Source: Streptosporangiaceae bacterium
GTDB lineage: Bacteria > Actinomycetota > Actinomycetes > Streptosporangiales > Streptosporangiaceae
Assembly (NCBI GenBank): GCA_025934635.1
Contig: JAICWX010000031.1
Coordinates: 1-43,923 of the forward strand
Reading direction: 5' to 3'
Length of the DNA: 43,923 nt
In this document: in pieces, positions 21,864 through 30,399 of the stretch
How the letters are laid out: each line of letters begins with the position of its first letter
Position numbering within the stretch: the first letter of the stretch is position 1
Made by a program: the position numbers and the translations under genes
The notes under the pieces: generated by a model
The model's input: only the letters and a program-made list of their open reading frames with translations
Told to the model about the DNA's origin: nothing
The model's database searches: none

Positions 21864-23126
21864 GTGCCTAGAGTTGGCCGTGTGCGATTCGCTTGGTACC
21901 GGCCCGCGGCCCCGGCCGCCGCGGTCGCGTCCGGCGTGGTGGTGCTCGCGGCCTGCCTGGCCAGCGTGCCGCTGGATAGCCTCACCCATCAGCCCGGGAC
22001 CGGCGGGCCGCTGGCCGACGCGCTCGTCACCGCGGTCGCCGTGCTGCCCGCGACCGCGGTGGCCGCCCTGCTCGCCGCCCGCCGCCCGGGCAATCCCATC
22101 GGCTGGCTCACCCTTGCCATCATCCTGCTGGGGTTCAGCCCGGCCAGCGAGTATGTCGTCCTGGATTACCGGATGCATCACGGCACGCTCCCGCTGGGCG
22201 CCCTGGCGGTGGTGCTTCAGGAGTGCTGGCCGCTGTTCCTGGTCCTCGTCGCGATCCTGCTCTGGCTGTTCCCTGACGGGACGCTGCCGTCCGGCCGGTG
22301 GCGGCGCCCCGCCGCGGTCCTCATCGGCGCCGGGGTGCTGGCGGCCCTGGGTGCCTCGGCCCACGGCCTGCAGGCCGTCGTGGCGCACGACGTCCGCGTC
22401 GACGCTGACGGCGACCTGGCCAACCCGGTGTCCCCGGTGCCGGGCGTGCTCAGCCTGCTGGTGATCGCCGGGACCGTGGCCAGCTTGCTGGCCTGGCTGG
22501 TCGTCCAGGTACCGAGATACCGCCACGCCGGGGGCGAGCGCCGCCAGCAGCTCAAGTGGCTGTACAGCGGCGCCGCCATCTTCGTGGCCTGCCTGCTCAC
22601 CAGCGTGTTCGCCGTCCCGCTGGCGATGGGGCGGACCCCCGGCTGGGGTATCCCGCCGGTGGTCCACGCGGTCACCAACATCGGGAGCAGCGCGCTGCCC
22701 GTGTGCATGGGCGTGGCGGTGCTGAAGTACCGCCTGTACGAGCTGGACCGCATCATCAGCCGGGTCGTCTCCTACGCGCTGATCACCGGGCTGCTGGTCG
22801 GCGTGTACGCCGGGCTGGTACTGCTGGCCACCCACGTGCTGCCGCACAAGTCGGCGGTCGCCGTGGCCATCTCCACCCTGGTCACCGCCGCCCTGTTCGC
22901 CCCCGTGCGCCGCCGGGTGCAGCGGGTGGTGGACCGCCGCTTCAACCGTTCCCGCTACGACGCCGAGGCCGTCGTGACCGCGTTCACCGCCCGGCTCCGG
23001 CACACCGTCGACCTCGAGGCCGTCCGCCACGACCTGCTGGGCGTGACCGACGATGCCTTCAAACCCGCTCACGTCTCCGTATGGCTCGCCCCCGCCCCCG
23101 GCCCGGCCCCCGCCCCGCCCCGCTAG
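21864..23126 (+). CDS. Membrane sensor-like protein without kinase core
   Basis: Protein of 420 residues, GTG start with GGAG 7 nt upstream. It has several membrane helices through about residue 340, including the motif KYRLYELDRIISRVVSYALITG. This is typical of the sensory N-terminus of a class of actinobacterial histidine kinases, followed by RRRVQRVVDRRFNRSRYDAEAVV. In those kinases a GAF-like, DHp and ATPase portion follows. Here the protein ends soon after with VRHDLLGVTDDAFKPAHVSVWL and a Pro/Ala tail, with no H-box, N-box or G-box. Either a natural kinase-less receptor or a truncated kinase. The 3' end overlaps the convergent MFS gene by 68 nt. Confidence 0.8.
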   Translation: MPRVGRVRFAWYRPAAPAAAVASGVVVLAACLASVPLDSLTHQPGTGGPLADALVTAVAVLPATAVAALLAARRPGNPIGWLTLAIILLGFSPASEYVVLDYRMHHGTLPLGALAVVLQECWPLFLVLVAILLWLFPDGTLPSGRWRRPAAVLIGAGVLAALGASAHGLQAVVAHDVRVDADGDLANPVSPVPGVLSLLVIAGTVASLLAWLVVQVPRYRHAGGERRQQLKWLYSGAAIFVACLLTSVFAVPLAMGRTPGWGIPPVVHAVTNIGSSALPVCMGVAVLKYRLYELDRIISRVVSYALITGLLVGVYAGLVLLATHVLPHKSAVAVAISTLVTAALFAPVRRRVQRVVDRRFNRSRYDAEAVVTAFTARLRHTVDLEAVRHDLLGVTDDAFKPAHVSVWLAPAPGPAPAPPR

Positions 23127-24279
23127 CGCCGGCGGCGGCCGCCGGATCGGGCAGGAACGCGCCCAGGATCAGGGCGAGCACGGGCACGTAGCACATGACG
23201 GTGAAGACCGCGGCGATGCCCCGGGCCTCGGCGATGGCGCCGAAGACCGGCGCCAGCAGGCCGCCGATGCTGACCGCGAGCCCCAGCGTGACCCCGGTGG
23301 CGGTGCCGGGCCGGGACGGCAGGTAGTCCTGCCCCAGCTTGATCATGACCGCGAACGGGATGTTGACCGCCAGTCCCGACGCCCCGGCGGCGGCCAGCGC
23401 GATGCCCGCGTTCGGGCCGAGCCGCAGCGCGACCAGCGCCGGCACCATCGTGACGGTCCCGATCTGCAGGGCCCGGACCAGCCCGAGCCGGTCGGCCATC
23501 CGCCCGCCGAGCAGGGTCCCGGCCACGCCGCCGACCAGGAAGCAGGCCAGCGCCACGCCGGCCACGCCGCGGCTGGCCCCCAGGTGATGAATCCAGTACA
23601 GCTCGATGAACGTGTTCACCCCGAAGAACACCACCGACCGGACGATCTCCACCCCGGTCATGACCAGGAACGGCGCCCAGCGGTCCCGCCCGGCCGGCCC
23701 CGGCCGGGGCGCCGCGCTGGCCAGGGCGCGCTGGTGCGGCCGGAGCAGGAACAGCCCGATCAGCAGGGCCGGGGGGATGAACAGGGCGGTGGCACCCAGC
23801 CCGAGGGAGACCAGCGCGGGCGTGGCCAGCACCGGGGCCAGGAAGAAGCCGGCACTGCCGCCCGCGGCGAAGATGCTCATCGCCGAGGCGCTGCCGCCCG
23901 CGTCGGCCCGGGCGGACTTGCCCGCGGCCGGGTGGAACATGGCCACGCCCAGGCCCGAGGCCAGCAGCAGCAGCCAGACCATCGGGTAGGCCGGGGCCAG
24001 GCCGGACAGGCCCGCGCCGAGGCCGGCCAGGCTGACGCCCGCGGCCGCCATCCACCCCAGCCGCCACTTGTCCACCAGCAGCCCGATCACCGGCTGCGGC
24101 AGGGAACTGCCCAGCGTCGCGGCCAGGGCCAGGCCCGAGGCCGCCACGTAGCTGTAGTGCCGGTCGAGCACGAAGTACGGGACGCTGGCCGGAACCAGGC
24201 CCTGGTACATGTCGTCGATGGCGTGGGCCGTCGTCCACAGCCGCATCCGGCGCCACGGACCTCGTTCATCGGTCGGCAT
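23059..24279 (-). CDS. MFS efflux transporter, fosmidomycin-resistance (Fsr)-like
   Basis: Protein of 406 residues with about 12 membrane helices. It fits the Fsr branch of the major facilitator superfamily: TTAHAIDDMYQGLVPASVPYFV in the first helix, LPQPVIGLLVDKWRLGWM after helix 2, and GLGVAMFHPAAGKSARAD. The start at ATG 24279 is chosen because family homology begins there; the longer upstream frame runs antisense through the AraC gene. Likely role: proton-driven export of a small drug or metabolite. It is divergent from an AraC regulator, the arrangement known from E. coli NimR/NimT. The tail is Gly/Arg-rich. Confidence 0.88.
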   Translation of the reverse strand: MPTDERGPWRRMRLWTTAHAIDDMYQGLVPASVPYFVLDRHYSYVAASGLALAATLGSSLPQPVIGLLVDKWRLGWMAAAGVSLAGLGAGLSGLAPAYPMVWLLLLASGLGVAMFHPAAGKSARADAGGSASAMSIFAAGGSAGFFLAPVLATPALVSLGLGATALFIPPALLIGLFLLRPHQRALASAAPRPGPAGRDRWAPFLVMTGVEIVRSVVFFGVNTFIELYWIHHLGASRGVAGVALACFLVGGVAGTLLGGRMADRLGLVRALQIGTVTMVPALVALRLGPNAGIALAAAGASGLAVNIPFAVMIKLGQDYLPSRPGTATGVTLGLAVSIGGLLAPVFGAIAEARGIAAVFTVMCYVPVLALILGAFLPDPAAAAGASGAGRGPGRGRGRAIRRRERV

Positions 24280-24326
24280 CACTCCACCATGCGCTGACCT
24301 GCGCCTGGCGGGCTGCCTAAAAACCG

Positions 24327-24332
24327 TACAAT
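24327..24332 (+). promoter_or_regulatory. -10 element of a probable leaderless araC transcript
   Basis: TACAAT lies 7 nt before ATG 24340, the distance expected between a -10 hexamer and a transcription start. This suggests transcription starts at the ATG itself. No ribosome site is visible before either possible start. The -35 region (about 24304-24309) is weak. Confidence 0.45.
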
Positions 24333-24339
24333 TGTGTCG

Positions 24340-25137
24340 ATGAACCGCCATTCGCTCCGGCTGCCGCTCCGCTTGCCGCTGGGCCAGCCGACCCTGGAGC
24401 ACCTGCGTCACCGCGAGCGGATCGACTGGCATGACCACGCCGACCAGCAGCTCGTCTATCCCAGCCGCGGCCTGCTGATCGTCTCCACGGCCAACGGCTC
24501 CTGGGTCGTCCCGCCGCAGCGGGCCGTGTGGCTGCCCGCCGCGGTCGCGCACGCGCACCAGGCCTACGGCGCCACCCAGCTGCGCACCGTGGCCTTCGGC
24601 GTGGACGTCAACCCGCTCGGCCTGACCCAGCCCACCGTGCTCAGCGTCTCCCGCCTGCTCCGCGAGCTGATCATCGCGATCACCGACGACCCCGCGCGCG
24701 CCCCCGTCGAGCAGGACGACCTGAGAAGGGTCGCGCTGCGCCAGCTCCGGCCGGCTCCCGCACTGCAATTCCACCTGCCGCAGCCGGTCGACGAGCGCCT
24801 CCGCGACGTGACCGCCATCCTGGCCGAAGACCCCGGCAGCGACCGCACCCTGGCTGAGCTGGGCCGCGCCGTAGGCGCGGGGGAGCGGACCCTGAGCCGG
24901 CTCTTCCGCGCCGAGACCGGGATGACCTTCCCGCAGTGGCGGGCCCAGCTCAGGCTGCACCGCTCGCTGACCCTGCTCGCCACCGGCCTCCCGGTCACCG
25001 CGACCGCGATCACCTGCGGCTACAGCACCCCGAGCGCCTTCACCGCCGCCTTCCACGCCACCTTCGGCACCACCCCCGGCTCCTACCGCAAAAACCTGTC
25101 CCGCTCCGCGTCGTCACCCGCCCGCGCTCGCGTGTAA
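24340..25137 (+). CDS. AraC-family regulator with N-terminal cupin (NimR-like)
   Basis: Protein of 265 residues. The N-terminal cupin-type sensing domain (HDHADQQLVYPSRGLLIV, then WVVPPQRAVWLPAAVAHAH) is followed by two helix-turn-helix motifs at about residues 165-258 (TLAELGRAVGAGERTLSRLFRAETG and ATAITCGYSTPSAFTAAFHATFGTTPGSYR). The start is at ATG 24340 or at a GTG 6 nt earlier. It is divergent from the Fsr-like exporter at 23059-24279 and probably controls it. Its 3' end overlaps the CGNR gene on the other strand by 55 nt. Confidence 0.9.
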   Translation: MNRHSLRLPLRLPLGQPTLEHLRHRERIDWHDHADQQLVYPSRGLLIVSTANGSWVVPPQRAVWLPAAVAHAHQAYGATQLRTVAFGVDVNPLGLTQPTVLSVSRLLRELIIAITDDPARAPVEQDDLRRVALRQLRPAPALQFHLPQPVDERLRDVTAILAEDPGSDRTLAELGRAVGAGERTLSRLFRAETGMTFPQWRAQLRLHRSLTLLATGLPVTATAITCGYSTPSAFTAAFHATFGTTPGSYRKNLSRSASSPARARV

Positions 25138-25766
25138 TGGCGGCGGGCCTTGGCCCGGTTGCCGCACACGCGCATGTCGCACCAGCGGCGGCTGGCGTTC
25201 TTGCTGAGGTCGAGGAACAGCCAGCCGCAGTTCCCCTGGCCCGGGCATTCCCTGATCCGGTCGAGCGGCCCGTGCGTCAGGAGCTCGGCGGCCGACCAGC
25301 ACACTGGCCAGAGCACCCGGTCAAGCGCAGTGCTGTCGTGCTCCCACAGCCGGGCGAAGCCGGCCGGGGACCAGGCAATCCGCAGCTGGGGCAGGGCGAG
25401 GGTCAGTTCGGCCTGCAGCACGCCGAGGTCGTCAGGATCGGGTGACTGCCCCCGGGCGGCCCCGCGGAACAGCGGGTAAAGGGCTTCCCGCAGCCTGATC
25501 GCGCGGGCCAGCACCCGTTCCGCCTCGAGGCGATCGCCGGCCCCCGCGGGTTCGCCGGCCCCCGCGAGCTCACCAGGCTCGCCGGGCGCCGTCTCGCCCG
25601 GCCGGTCATCCCGGTCCGCACCCGTCGTCCCCGCGTATCGGCCCCAGGCGGCCAGCGCGGGGTAACTGTCCAGGTACTCGCGCCGGTCGGACGAGTGCCG
25701 GGGATCGACGGTGTTCACGAAGTCCAGGCAGAGTGCGCCGCCGATCAGGTTCGGCATGTCCGGCAT
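25083..25766 (-). CDS. CGNR zinc-finger protein (putative regulator)
   Basis: Protein of 227 residues. The N-terminal ABATE-like domain starts GGALCLDFVNTVDPRHSSDRRE. The C-terminal CGNR finger shows ECPGQGNCGWLFLD, SKNASRRWCDMRVCGNR and KARRHY, with the four cysteines in place. These proteins are thought to be stress- or metabolite-responsive regulators. A Gly/Glu/Pro/Ala linker in the middle contains an 18-bp duplication (near 25530-25570). The ATG has AGGAG 5 nt upstream. It is divergent from an EamA exporter, with repeated half-sites in between, which suggests control of that exporter. Confidence 0.88.
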   Translation of the reverse strand: MPDMPNLIGGALCLDFVNTVDPRHSSDRREYLDSYPALAAWGRYAGTTGADRDDRPGETAPGEPGELAGAGEPAGAGDRLEAERVLARAIRLREALYPLFRGAARGQSPDPDDLGVLQAELTLALPQLRIAWSPAGFARLWEHDSTALDRVLWPVCWSAAELLTHGPLDRIRECPGQGNCGWLFLDLSKNASRRWCDMRVCGNRAKARRHYTRARAGDDAERDRFLR

Positions 25767-25774
25767 CCAGTCTC

Positions 25775-25856
25775 CTAACTATCAATCTAGAGTTTAGCGG
25801 GTTATATCACGTGCACCGGGTAGATCTAACTGTCTAAAGATCATTTCGACAGTTAG
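25775..25856. promoter_or_regulatory. Repeated CTAACTRTC half-sites and 8-bp inverted repeat
   Basis: CTAACTATC occurs at 25775-25783 and CTAACTGTC at 25826-25834; the inverse GACAGTTAG is at 25848-25856. The last two form a perfect 8-bp inverted repeat (TAACTGTC/GACAGTTA) with a 13-nt spacer. The outer copies run into the ribosome sites of both divergent genes (TTAGGAG for CGNR, TTAGGAT for EamA). Likely operator for the CGNR/EamA pair. Confidence 0.55.
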
Positions 25857-25863
25857 GATACGC

Positions 25864-26880
25864 ATGACTATCGCTGCGGAAGCGAAGAACACCCGCCCGC
25901 CGCCCAGGATCGCGGGACCAGGCCAGCCGGGCCGCAGCCTGGCCGCGCTCGCCGCCGGGATCGGCGGCGCCCTGATCTGGGGATCGGCGTTCGCCGTCCC
26001 GGTCCTGCTCGGCGGCTGGAACCCGGTGATCGTGACGCTCGGCCGCTACCTGGTCTACGGTCTGATGTCCGCTATCCTGCTCGCCCTGGGCGGCCGTGAC
26101 CGGCGCCGTGTCCTGCGGGAGCACTGGCGCGCCGCGCTGTTCTTCGCGGTATCCGGCAACGTCGGGTACTACCTGCTGCTCGTGATCGCGATCAAGGCCG
26201 CGGGAGCGCCGCTGGCCGACATGGTGATCGGCGCCATCCCGGTCGTGGTCGCCGTAGCCGGCAACGTGCTCGCGCCCGCCGGAGCCAGAACATCGTGGCG
26301 GCGGCTGGCGCTGCCGCTCGTCGTGATCACCGCCGGGCTCGCCCTGGTCAGCGTGCTCGAGATCAGCGGGGTTCACGCCTACCTGGCCGCCTCGCCCGCC
26401 GAGAAGGCGGCCGGCCTGCTCGCCGCCGCGGCCGCCGTCGTCCTGTGGACCTGGTATGCCCTGGCCAACGCCCGGTTCCTGGCCCGCCACGATGCGGTCT
26501 CGCCCGCGGGCTGGTCCACCGCCGTCGGCGTCGCCACCGGCGCGGTGGCACTGGGCGGCCTGCCCGCCGCGGCTCTCGCCGGCCAGCTGACCGTGCCGTC
26601 CGGCGCCCATCCCGGTCCGGCCGCGCTGGCCGCCGGCATCGTCTTCCTCGGGGTCGTGGTCTCCTGGATCGCCACGATGCAGTGGAACCTGGCCTCGAGC
26701 CGGCTGTCGCCCGCCCTGGCCGGACTGCTGGTCAACCTCGAGACCGTCAGCGGCTTCGGCTACGTCTACGCAATCAGGCAGCAGTGGCCGCCGGCCGGGC
26801 AGCTAGCCGGGCTGGCCCTCGTCCTGGCCGGCGTCACCGTCACCATCGTGGCCGCCCGTCCCAGCCGGTCATCCGGCTAA
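25864..26880 (+). CDS. EamA-family (DMT) transporter
   Basis: Protein of 338 residues with about ten membrane helices in two repeated halves, the drug/metabolite transporter layout. The first half has GGALIWGSAFAVPVLLGGWNP and RYLVYGLMSAILL; the second has WSTAVGVATGAVALGGLPAA, SSRLSPALAGLLVNLETVSGFGYVY and LAGLALVLAGVTVTIVA. The ATG follows GGA with 5 nt spacing. Such proteins usually export amino acids or metabolites; the substrate cannot be read here. It is divergent from the CGNR regulator. Its stop overlaps the convergent MBL hydrolase by 4 nt. Confidence 0.88.
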   Translation: MTIAAEAKNTRPPPRIAGPGQPGRSLAALAAGIGGALIWGSAFAVPVLLGGWNPVIVTLGRYLVYGLMSAILLALGGRDRRRVLREHWRAALFFAVSGNVGYYLLLVIAIKAAGAPLADMVIGAIPVVVAVAGNVLAPAGARTSWRRLALPLVVITAGLALVSVLEISGVHAYLAASPAEKAAGLLAAAAAVVLWTWYALANARFLARHDAVSPAGWSTAVGVATGAVALGGLPAAALAGQLTVPSGAHPGPAALAAGIVFLGVVVSWIATMQWNLASSRLSPALAGLLVNLETVSGFGYVYAIRQQWPPAGQLAGLALVLAGVTVTIVAARPSRSSG

Positions 26881-27626
26881 TCAGCCGACGCCAAGTCGAT
26901 GACCTGGCCCGGGGCCGCCAGGGTCACCGGGCCGGGGAAGACGCCCTGCGCCGTGGCCAGGCTCTCGGCCGGGTCGTAGCCCCGGCCCAGGTGCGTGAGG
27001 ACCAGTCGCCCGGCCCCGGCCGCGGCGGCGTGCTGGCCGGCCTGCCGGCTGCACAGGTGCAGGTCCGGGGGAAGGCCGGGCAGGTTCGGGAACCCCGACT
27101 CGCACAGCAGCACGTCCGCCGACCGGGCCACCTTGACCAGCGCCGGGGACTCCCCGGTGTCACCCGAGTAGGCGAGCACGCGCCCGTCGTGCTCGAACCG
27201 GAACGCGAACGTCTCGACCGGATGGGCGACGTGATCCGTGGTCACCGTGAACGGCCCGATCTCGCGCCGGCCCGGCGCCAGCGTCACGAAGTCGAAGATC
27301 CCGGCCACGTCGGGATCGTCGCTGGCCCGGGAGACCCGCCCGGCGGTGTCGGCCGGGCCGTAGACCGGGATCCGCGGCAGCGCACCCTCGGGGGAGTACT
27401 TCCGCGCCACCCAGAACGAGCACATGTCGATGAAATGGTCGGCGTGCAGGTGGCTCAGCGCCACCGCGTCGACCTGGTTCACCGCCGCGTACCGCTGCAG
27501 CGGGCCGAGCGAGCCGCTGCCCAGGTCCACCACCAGCCGGAAGCCCTCGGCCGCCAGCAGGTAACACGACGCCGGGCTGTCCGGCCGGGGAATCGTGCCC
27601 GCGCACCCGACCACCGTGAGCCGCAT
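26877..27626 (-). CDS. MBL-fold metal-dependent hydrolase
   Basis: Protein of 249 residues from ATG 27626 (MRLTVVGCAGTIP); a GTG 9 nt earlier is the alternative. The metal site HLHADH is at residues 59-64 (His59, His61, Asp63, His64), followed by HVAHPVETFAFRFEHDGRVL, YSGDTGES with the bridging aspartate, and LTHLGRGYDP. This is the pattern of the RNase Z / CyaB-like branch of small beta-lactamase-fold hydrolases. It probably cleaves a phosphodiester or ester, but the substrate is unknown. A nitrilase remnant begins within about 25 bp of its start on the other strand. Confidence 0.88.
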   Translation of the reverse strand: MRLTVVGCAGTIPRPDSPASCYLLAAEGFRLVVDLGSGSLGPLQRYAAVNQVDAVALSHLHADHFIDMCSFWVARKYSPEGALPRIPVYGPADTAGRVSRASDDPDVAGIFDFVTLAPGRREIGPFTVTTDHVAHPVETFAFRFEHDGRVLAYSGDTGESPALVKVARSADVLLCESGFPNLPGLPPDLHLCSRQAGQHAAAAGAGRLVLTHLGRGYDPAESLATAQGVFPGPVTLAAPGQVIDLASAD

Positions 27627-27645
27627 GCCGAACACGCTACACCGG

Positions 27646-30399
27646 CTAGGCCTGGACGGCGGGTCGCTGGCCGTCGGGGTGCAGCTCTGCCGCGAGATCG
27701 TCTTCCCCGAGCAGTGGCGGTACCTGGCCGAGGCCGGGGCGCAGGCCTTCGTCTACCTCACCAACGCGGCCAACCCGGCCGTCCCGCCCGGAGTCTGGTC
27801 CAGCCACCTGATCAGCCACGCCGCCGTGAACCAGCGGTTCGTCATCGCGTGCAACGTCGCCGACCCGCGCCAGCACTGCCCCAGCATGATCGTCTCGCCG
27901 CGCGGCGAGGTGCTCGGCGACCTGCCCGCCAGCCCGGCGGGAGTCCTGCGGACCGTCACCGAGCCCGGCGGCGACCCGGTTGATCTCGGCCCAGACCCGC
28001 GGGTCGGCCCAGTAGCCCGAGTGGCCCTGCGCCGACGGCGGCGCCTGCCCGTAGACGTAGTAGCACCCGGCCGGGTCGAGGTAGCCGATGTCCACCGGGT
28101 CACCGCAGGCCGCGGGCAGGCCGCCGGCGACGGGCCCGCCGATGGGATCGGTCGGGTAGTGGAAGTTGTGCCAGTCGTTCAGCTGCCCGGACCCGCCCGG
28201 TGCCAGCCGCCCGAGCAGCTCCCGGCCGAAGTAAGCGGGGAAGCCCCAGCCGTACAGCTTGATCAGCGGGGAGCCGAACGTGATCAGGGCCGGCCGGTCA
28301 CCCGCCGGCCGGCACCCGGGCTGGACCAGCGCCGCGGCGGCGAGCACGGTGCCCTGGCTGTGCGCGGTCAGCATCACCCGGCCGCCGTTGTCGTGCAGCC
28401 ACCACATCCGGCGCTGCAGTTCGGGGATCGCCCGCTCGGTGTAGCAGGGGGGCGCCAGCGGGTGGTAGGACCGCGGCCAGAAGGTGCCGATGTCCCAGGC
28501 GGTGCCGATCAGGCGGCGCCGCGTGGTGTCGTTCCACGCCGAGTACAGGAAGGCCATCAGCGCGGGCACGGCCAGCCCGGCCAGCCCGACGCCGATGTTG
28601 CGGATCAGCACCGGCGGCTGGGTGTGCAGCCGCCAGACGCACCCGGCCATGATCACCTGGCCGCCGACGATGGCCCAGAGCAGCCAGCTGGCGTCGTGCG
28701 GCGCGCGCGCCAGGAACTGGACCCGGGCGATCTGGCGCTGCCAGTTCTTGCCGCCGCCGTCGTCCTCACCCGGGAGCCCGGGCGGGCCGAACGGGTTCAG
28801 CCCCGACCAGTACCAGTACCGTCGCGCCCCGGTCTGCTCGCCCCGGAACGCCGCGGCCTGGTCCCGGTACTCCCGGGCCATCGCGGCGGGCAGCCGGCCG
28901 CTGAACAGCCACCGGACGCCCTCGACCAGGACGAATGCCACGACCGCCAGCACCGCCGCCCACGCGACCAGCGGAGCCCCCGCGGTGACCAGGTACGGCA
29001 GGTAGATGTGCCCCTTCAGCACGGCCTCCGCCGCGTCGCCGGTCACCGGGCCCACCAGGTGCGCGACCCAGATCCCGGCGCCGAGCAGGAGGATGTTCAG
29101 CAGGCCGAACCCGAGCATCAGCGTGACCCACGGCCCGCCCTTGAAGGTGTCCCTGCCCCCCGGCAGGCCGAGCAGCATGGAGATCAGCCCGATGGCCAGC
29201 GTCACCGCGATGGCCAGGGCCGTCCACCCGGCCAGGCCGGCCATCCCCGGCAGCCCTGCTACCCGCCCGTAGCCGGCCGCCGGCTGCACCCAGGCGAACA
29301 GGCCGGCCAGCACCAGGGCCGCGGCCGCCACGTAGCGCAGGTAGGTCACCGCGACGCGCAGCCCGTCGCCCAGCACGTTCCCGCCGGACCCCGGCGACAG
29401 CGCCGCGTCCGACAGCGCCGCGTCCGACAGCGCCTTACCCGGCGCGTCCATCGGCGGCGTGGTGAGCGCGTCCACCGCCACATAGCCGGCCCCCAGGACG
29501 ACCGTGGCCGCCCCCAGCCCGATCGCGGCCCATCCCACGAACGCGACATGCGGCGACCCGGCATTGAGCGCCCGGGTGGTCACCCCCAGGACGACCGCCA
29601 GGAACCCCCCGGTCACCGCGACATGCACCCACGTGATCAGCCGGACGCTGCTCTGGCCGTCCCAGAACTCGTCGTCGGCCAGGCCATCCGGGAGCGCGGC
29701 CGCGGTCGCCATCCGGACCTTGGCCGTGCGCGGCGCCGACACCCGGTACGGCGGCCGGACCGCCTCATAGCGCCAGGTCGCGCTGGCCAGCCAGGTCAGC
29801 GCCAGCACGAACAGCACCGGGACCAGGACGCCGAGCATGACCTGGCGGCCCGGCTGCCCGGCGATGAACCGCCAGCCCAGCGGCGCGAGCCACCACTGGT
29901 GCAGGGCGATCCCGGCCCGCGCGGTCTGGTAGCCGATCACGTCCGCGCTGATCACCACCGCGATCAGGGCGGCGTTCACGGTCAGCGCCAGGCTGCCGAG
30001 GCCGGCCGCCAGCCGGTGCAGCCGGAACTTCCAGGCCGAGTTCCTCGTCGCGGCCGGGCACATCCACCCCGCCAGGTTGGCGAACAGGAACGGCAGCAGC
30101 GCCAGCCACAGCACCCGCACCTTGCTCCGCGAGGTCAGGCCGCCCCACGAGTAGGCCTCCACGTGCCGGCCCACGTCCCGCCGCCCGGCCTGGTCCGCGA
30201 CGCTGGCGCAGTGGTCCGCGGTGCGGTAGAAACCGGCGGTCGCGTCCCCCATGACCTGCTCGGGCGCCAGGTCGCCGAGAGTCGCCGAGGGCGGCGAGCC
30301 GCCGACCCCGTGGACCCGCAGTTCGGTCACGCCGCCGTTCGCGGCCTCGGCCGCCAGCTGCACGCTCGGCAGCGCCGCGGAATGGATGGGAATAGGCAT
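27646..30399 (-). CDS. Polytopic membrane protein with C-terminal alpha/beta hydrolase, stop lost
   Basis: Start at ATG 30399 with GGAGG 7 nt upstream. The N-terminus has VTELRVHGVGGSPP (oxyanion-loop-like HGxGG), then many membrane helices to about residue 600. An alpha/beta hydrolase region follows with the nucleophile elbow AHSQGT (Ser near 680) and ITFGSPL. Family-like sequence ends near 27961 (WADPRVWAEINRVAAGL, about residue 813). The remaining ~105 codons to 27646 are antisense to the nitrilase remnant and look like noise. The native stop was probably lost by a deletion. An internal 15-bp repeat encodes LSDAALSDAALS. Likely a membrane lipase/esterase; substrate unknown. Confidence 0.75.
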   Translation of the reverse strand: MPIPIHSAALPSVQLAAEAANGGVTELRVHGVGGSPPSATLGDLAPEQVMGDATAGFYRTADHCASVADQAGRRDVGRHVEAYSWGGLTSRSKVRVLWLALLPFLFANLAGWMCPAATRNSAWKFRLHRLAAGLGSLALTVNAALIAVVISADVIGYQTARAGIALHQWWLAPLGWRFIAGQPGRQVMLGVLVPVLFVLALTWLASATWRYEAVRPPYRVSAPRTAKVRMATAAALPDGLADDEFWDGQSSVRLITWVHVAVTGGFLAVVLGVTTRALNAGSPHVAFVGWAAIGLGAATVVLGAGYVAVDALTTPPMDAPGKALSDAALSDAALSPGSGGNVLGDGLRVAVTYLRYVAAAALVLAGLFAWVQPAAGYGRVAGLPGMAGLAGWTALAIAVTLAIGLISMLLGLPGGRDTFKGGPWVTLMLGFGLLNILLLGAGIWVAHLVGPVTGDAAEAVLKGHIYLPYLVTAGAPLVAWAAVLAVVAFVLVEGVRWLFSGRLPAAMAREYRDQAAAFRGEQTGARRYWYWSGLNPFGPPGLPGEDDGGGKNWQRQIARVQFLARAPHDASWLLWAIVGGQVIMAGCVWRLHTQPPVLIRNIGVGLAGLAVPALMAFLYSAWNDTTRRRLIGTAWDIGTFWPRSYHPLAPPCYTERAIPELQRRMWWLHDNGGRVMLTAHSQGTVLAAAALVQPGCRPAGDRPALITFGSPLIKLYGWGFPAYFGRELLGRLAPGGSGQLNDWHNFHYPTDPIGGPVAGGLPAACGDPVDIGYLDPAGCYYVYGQAPPSAQGHSGYWADPRVWAEINRVAAGLGDGPQDSRRAGGQVAEHLAARRDDHAGAVLARVGDVARDDEPLVHGGVADQVAGPDSGRDGRVGRVGEVDEGLRPGLGQVPPLLGEDDLAAELHPDGQRPAVQA
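27649..27960 (+). pseudogene. Nitrilase / carbon-nitrogen hydrolase remnant
   Basis: The frame reads LDGGSLAVGVQLCREIVFPEQW, then AGAQAFVYLTNAANP, WSSHLISHAAVNQRFVIACNVADPRQHCP and MIVSPRGEVLGDL. This is the C-terminal half of a carbon-nitrogen hydrolase, including the catalytic cysteine in QLCREI. The N-terminal half with the catalytic glutamate and lysine is missing, because the MBL gene starts right there on the other strand. The last strand and stop are also missing: near 27960 the frame runs into the antisense of the neighbouring hydrolase. A non-functional remnant truncated on both sides. Confidence 0.75.
29396..29436 (-). repeat. 15-bp tandem repeat inside the membrane hydrolase gene
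   Basis: About 2.7 units of CGACAGCGCCGCGTC, in frame, giving the repeated LSDAA in a loop between membrane segments. Confidence 0.7.
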
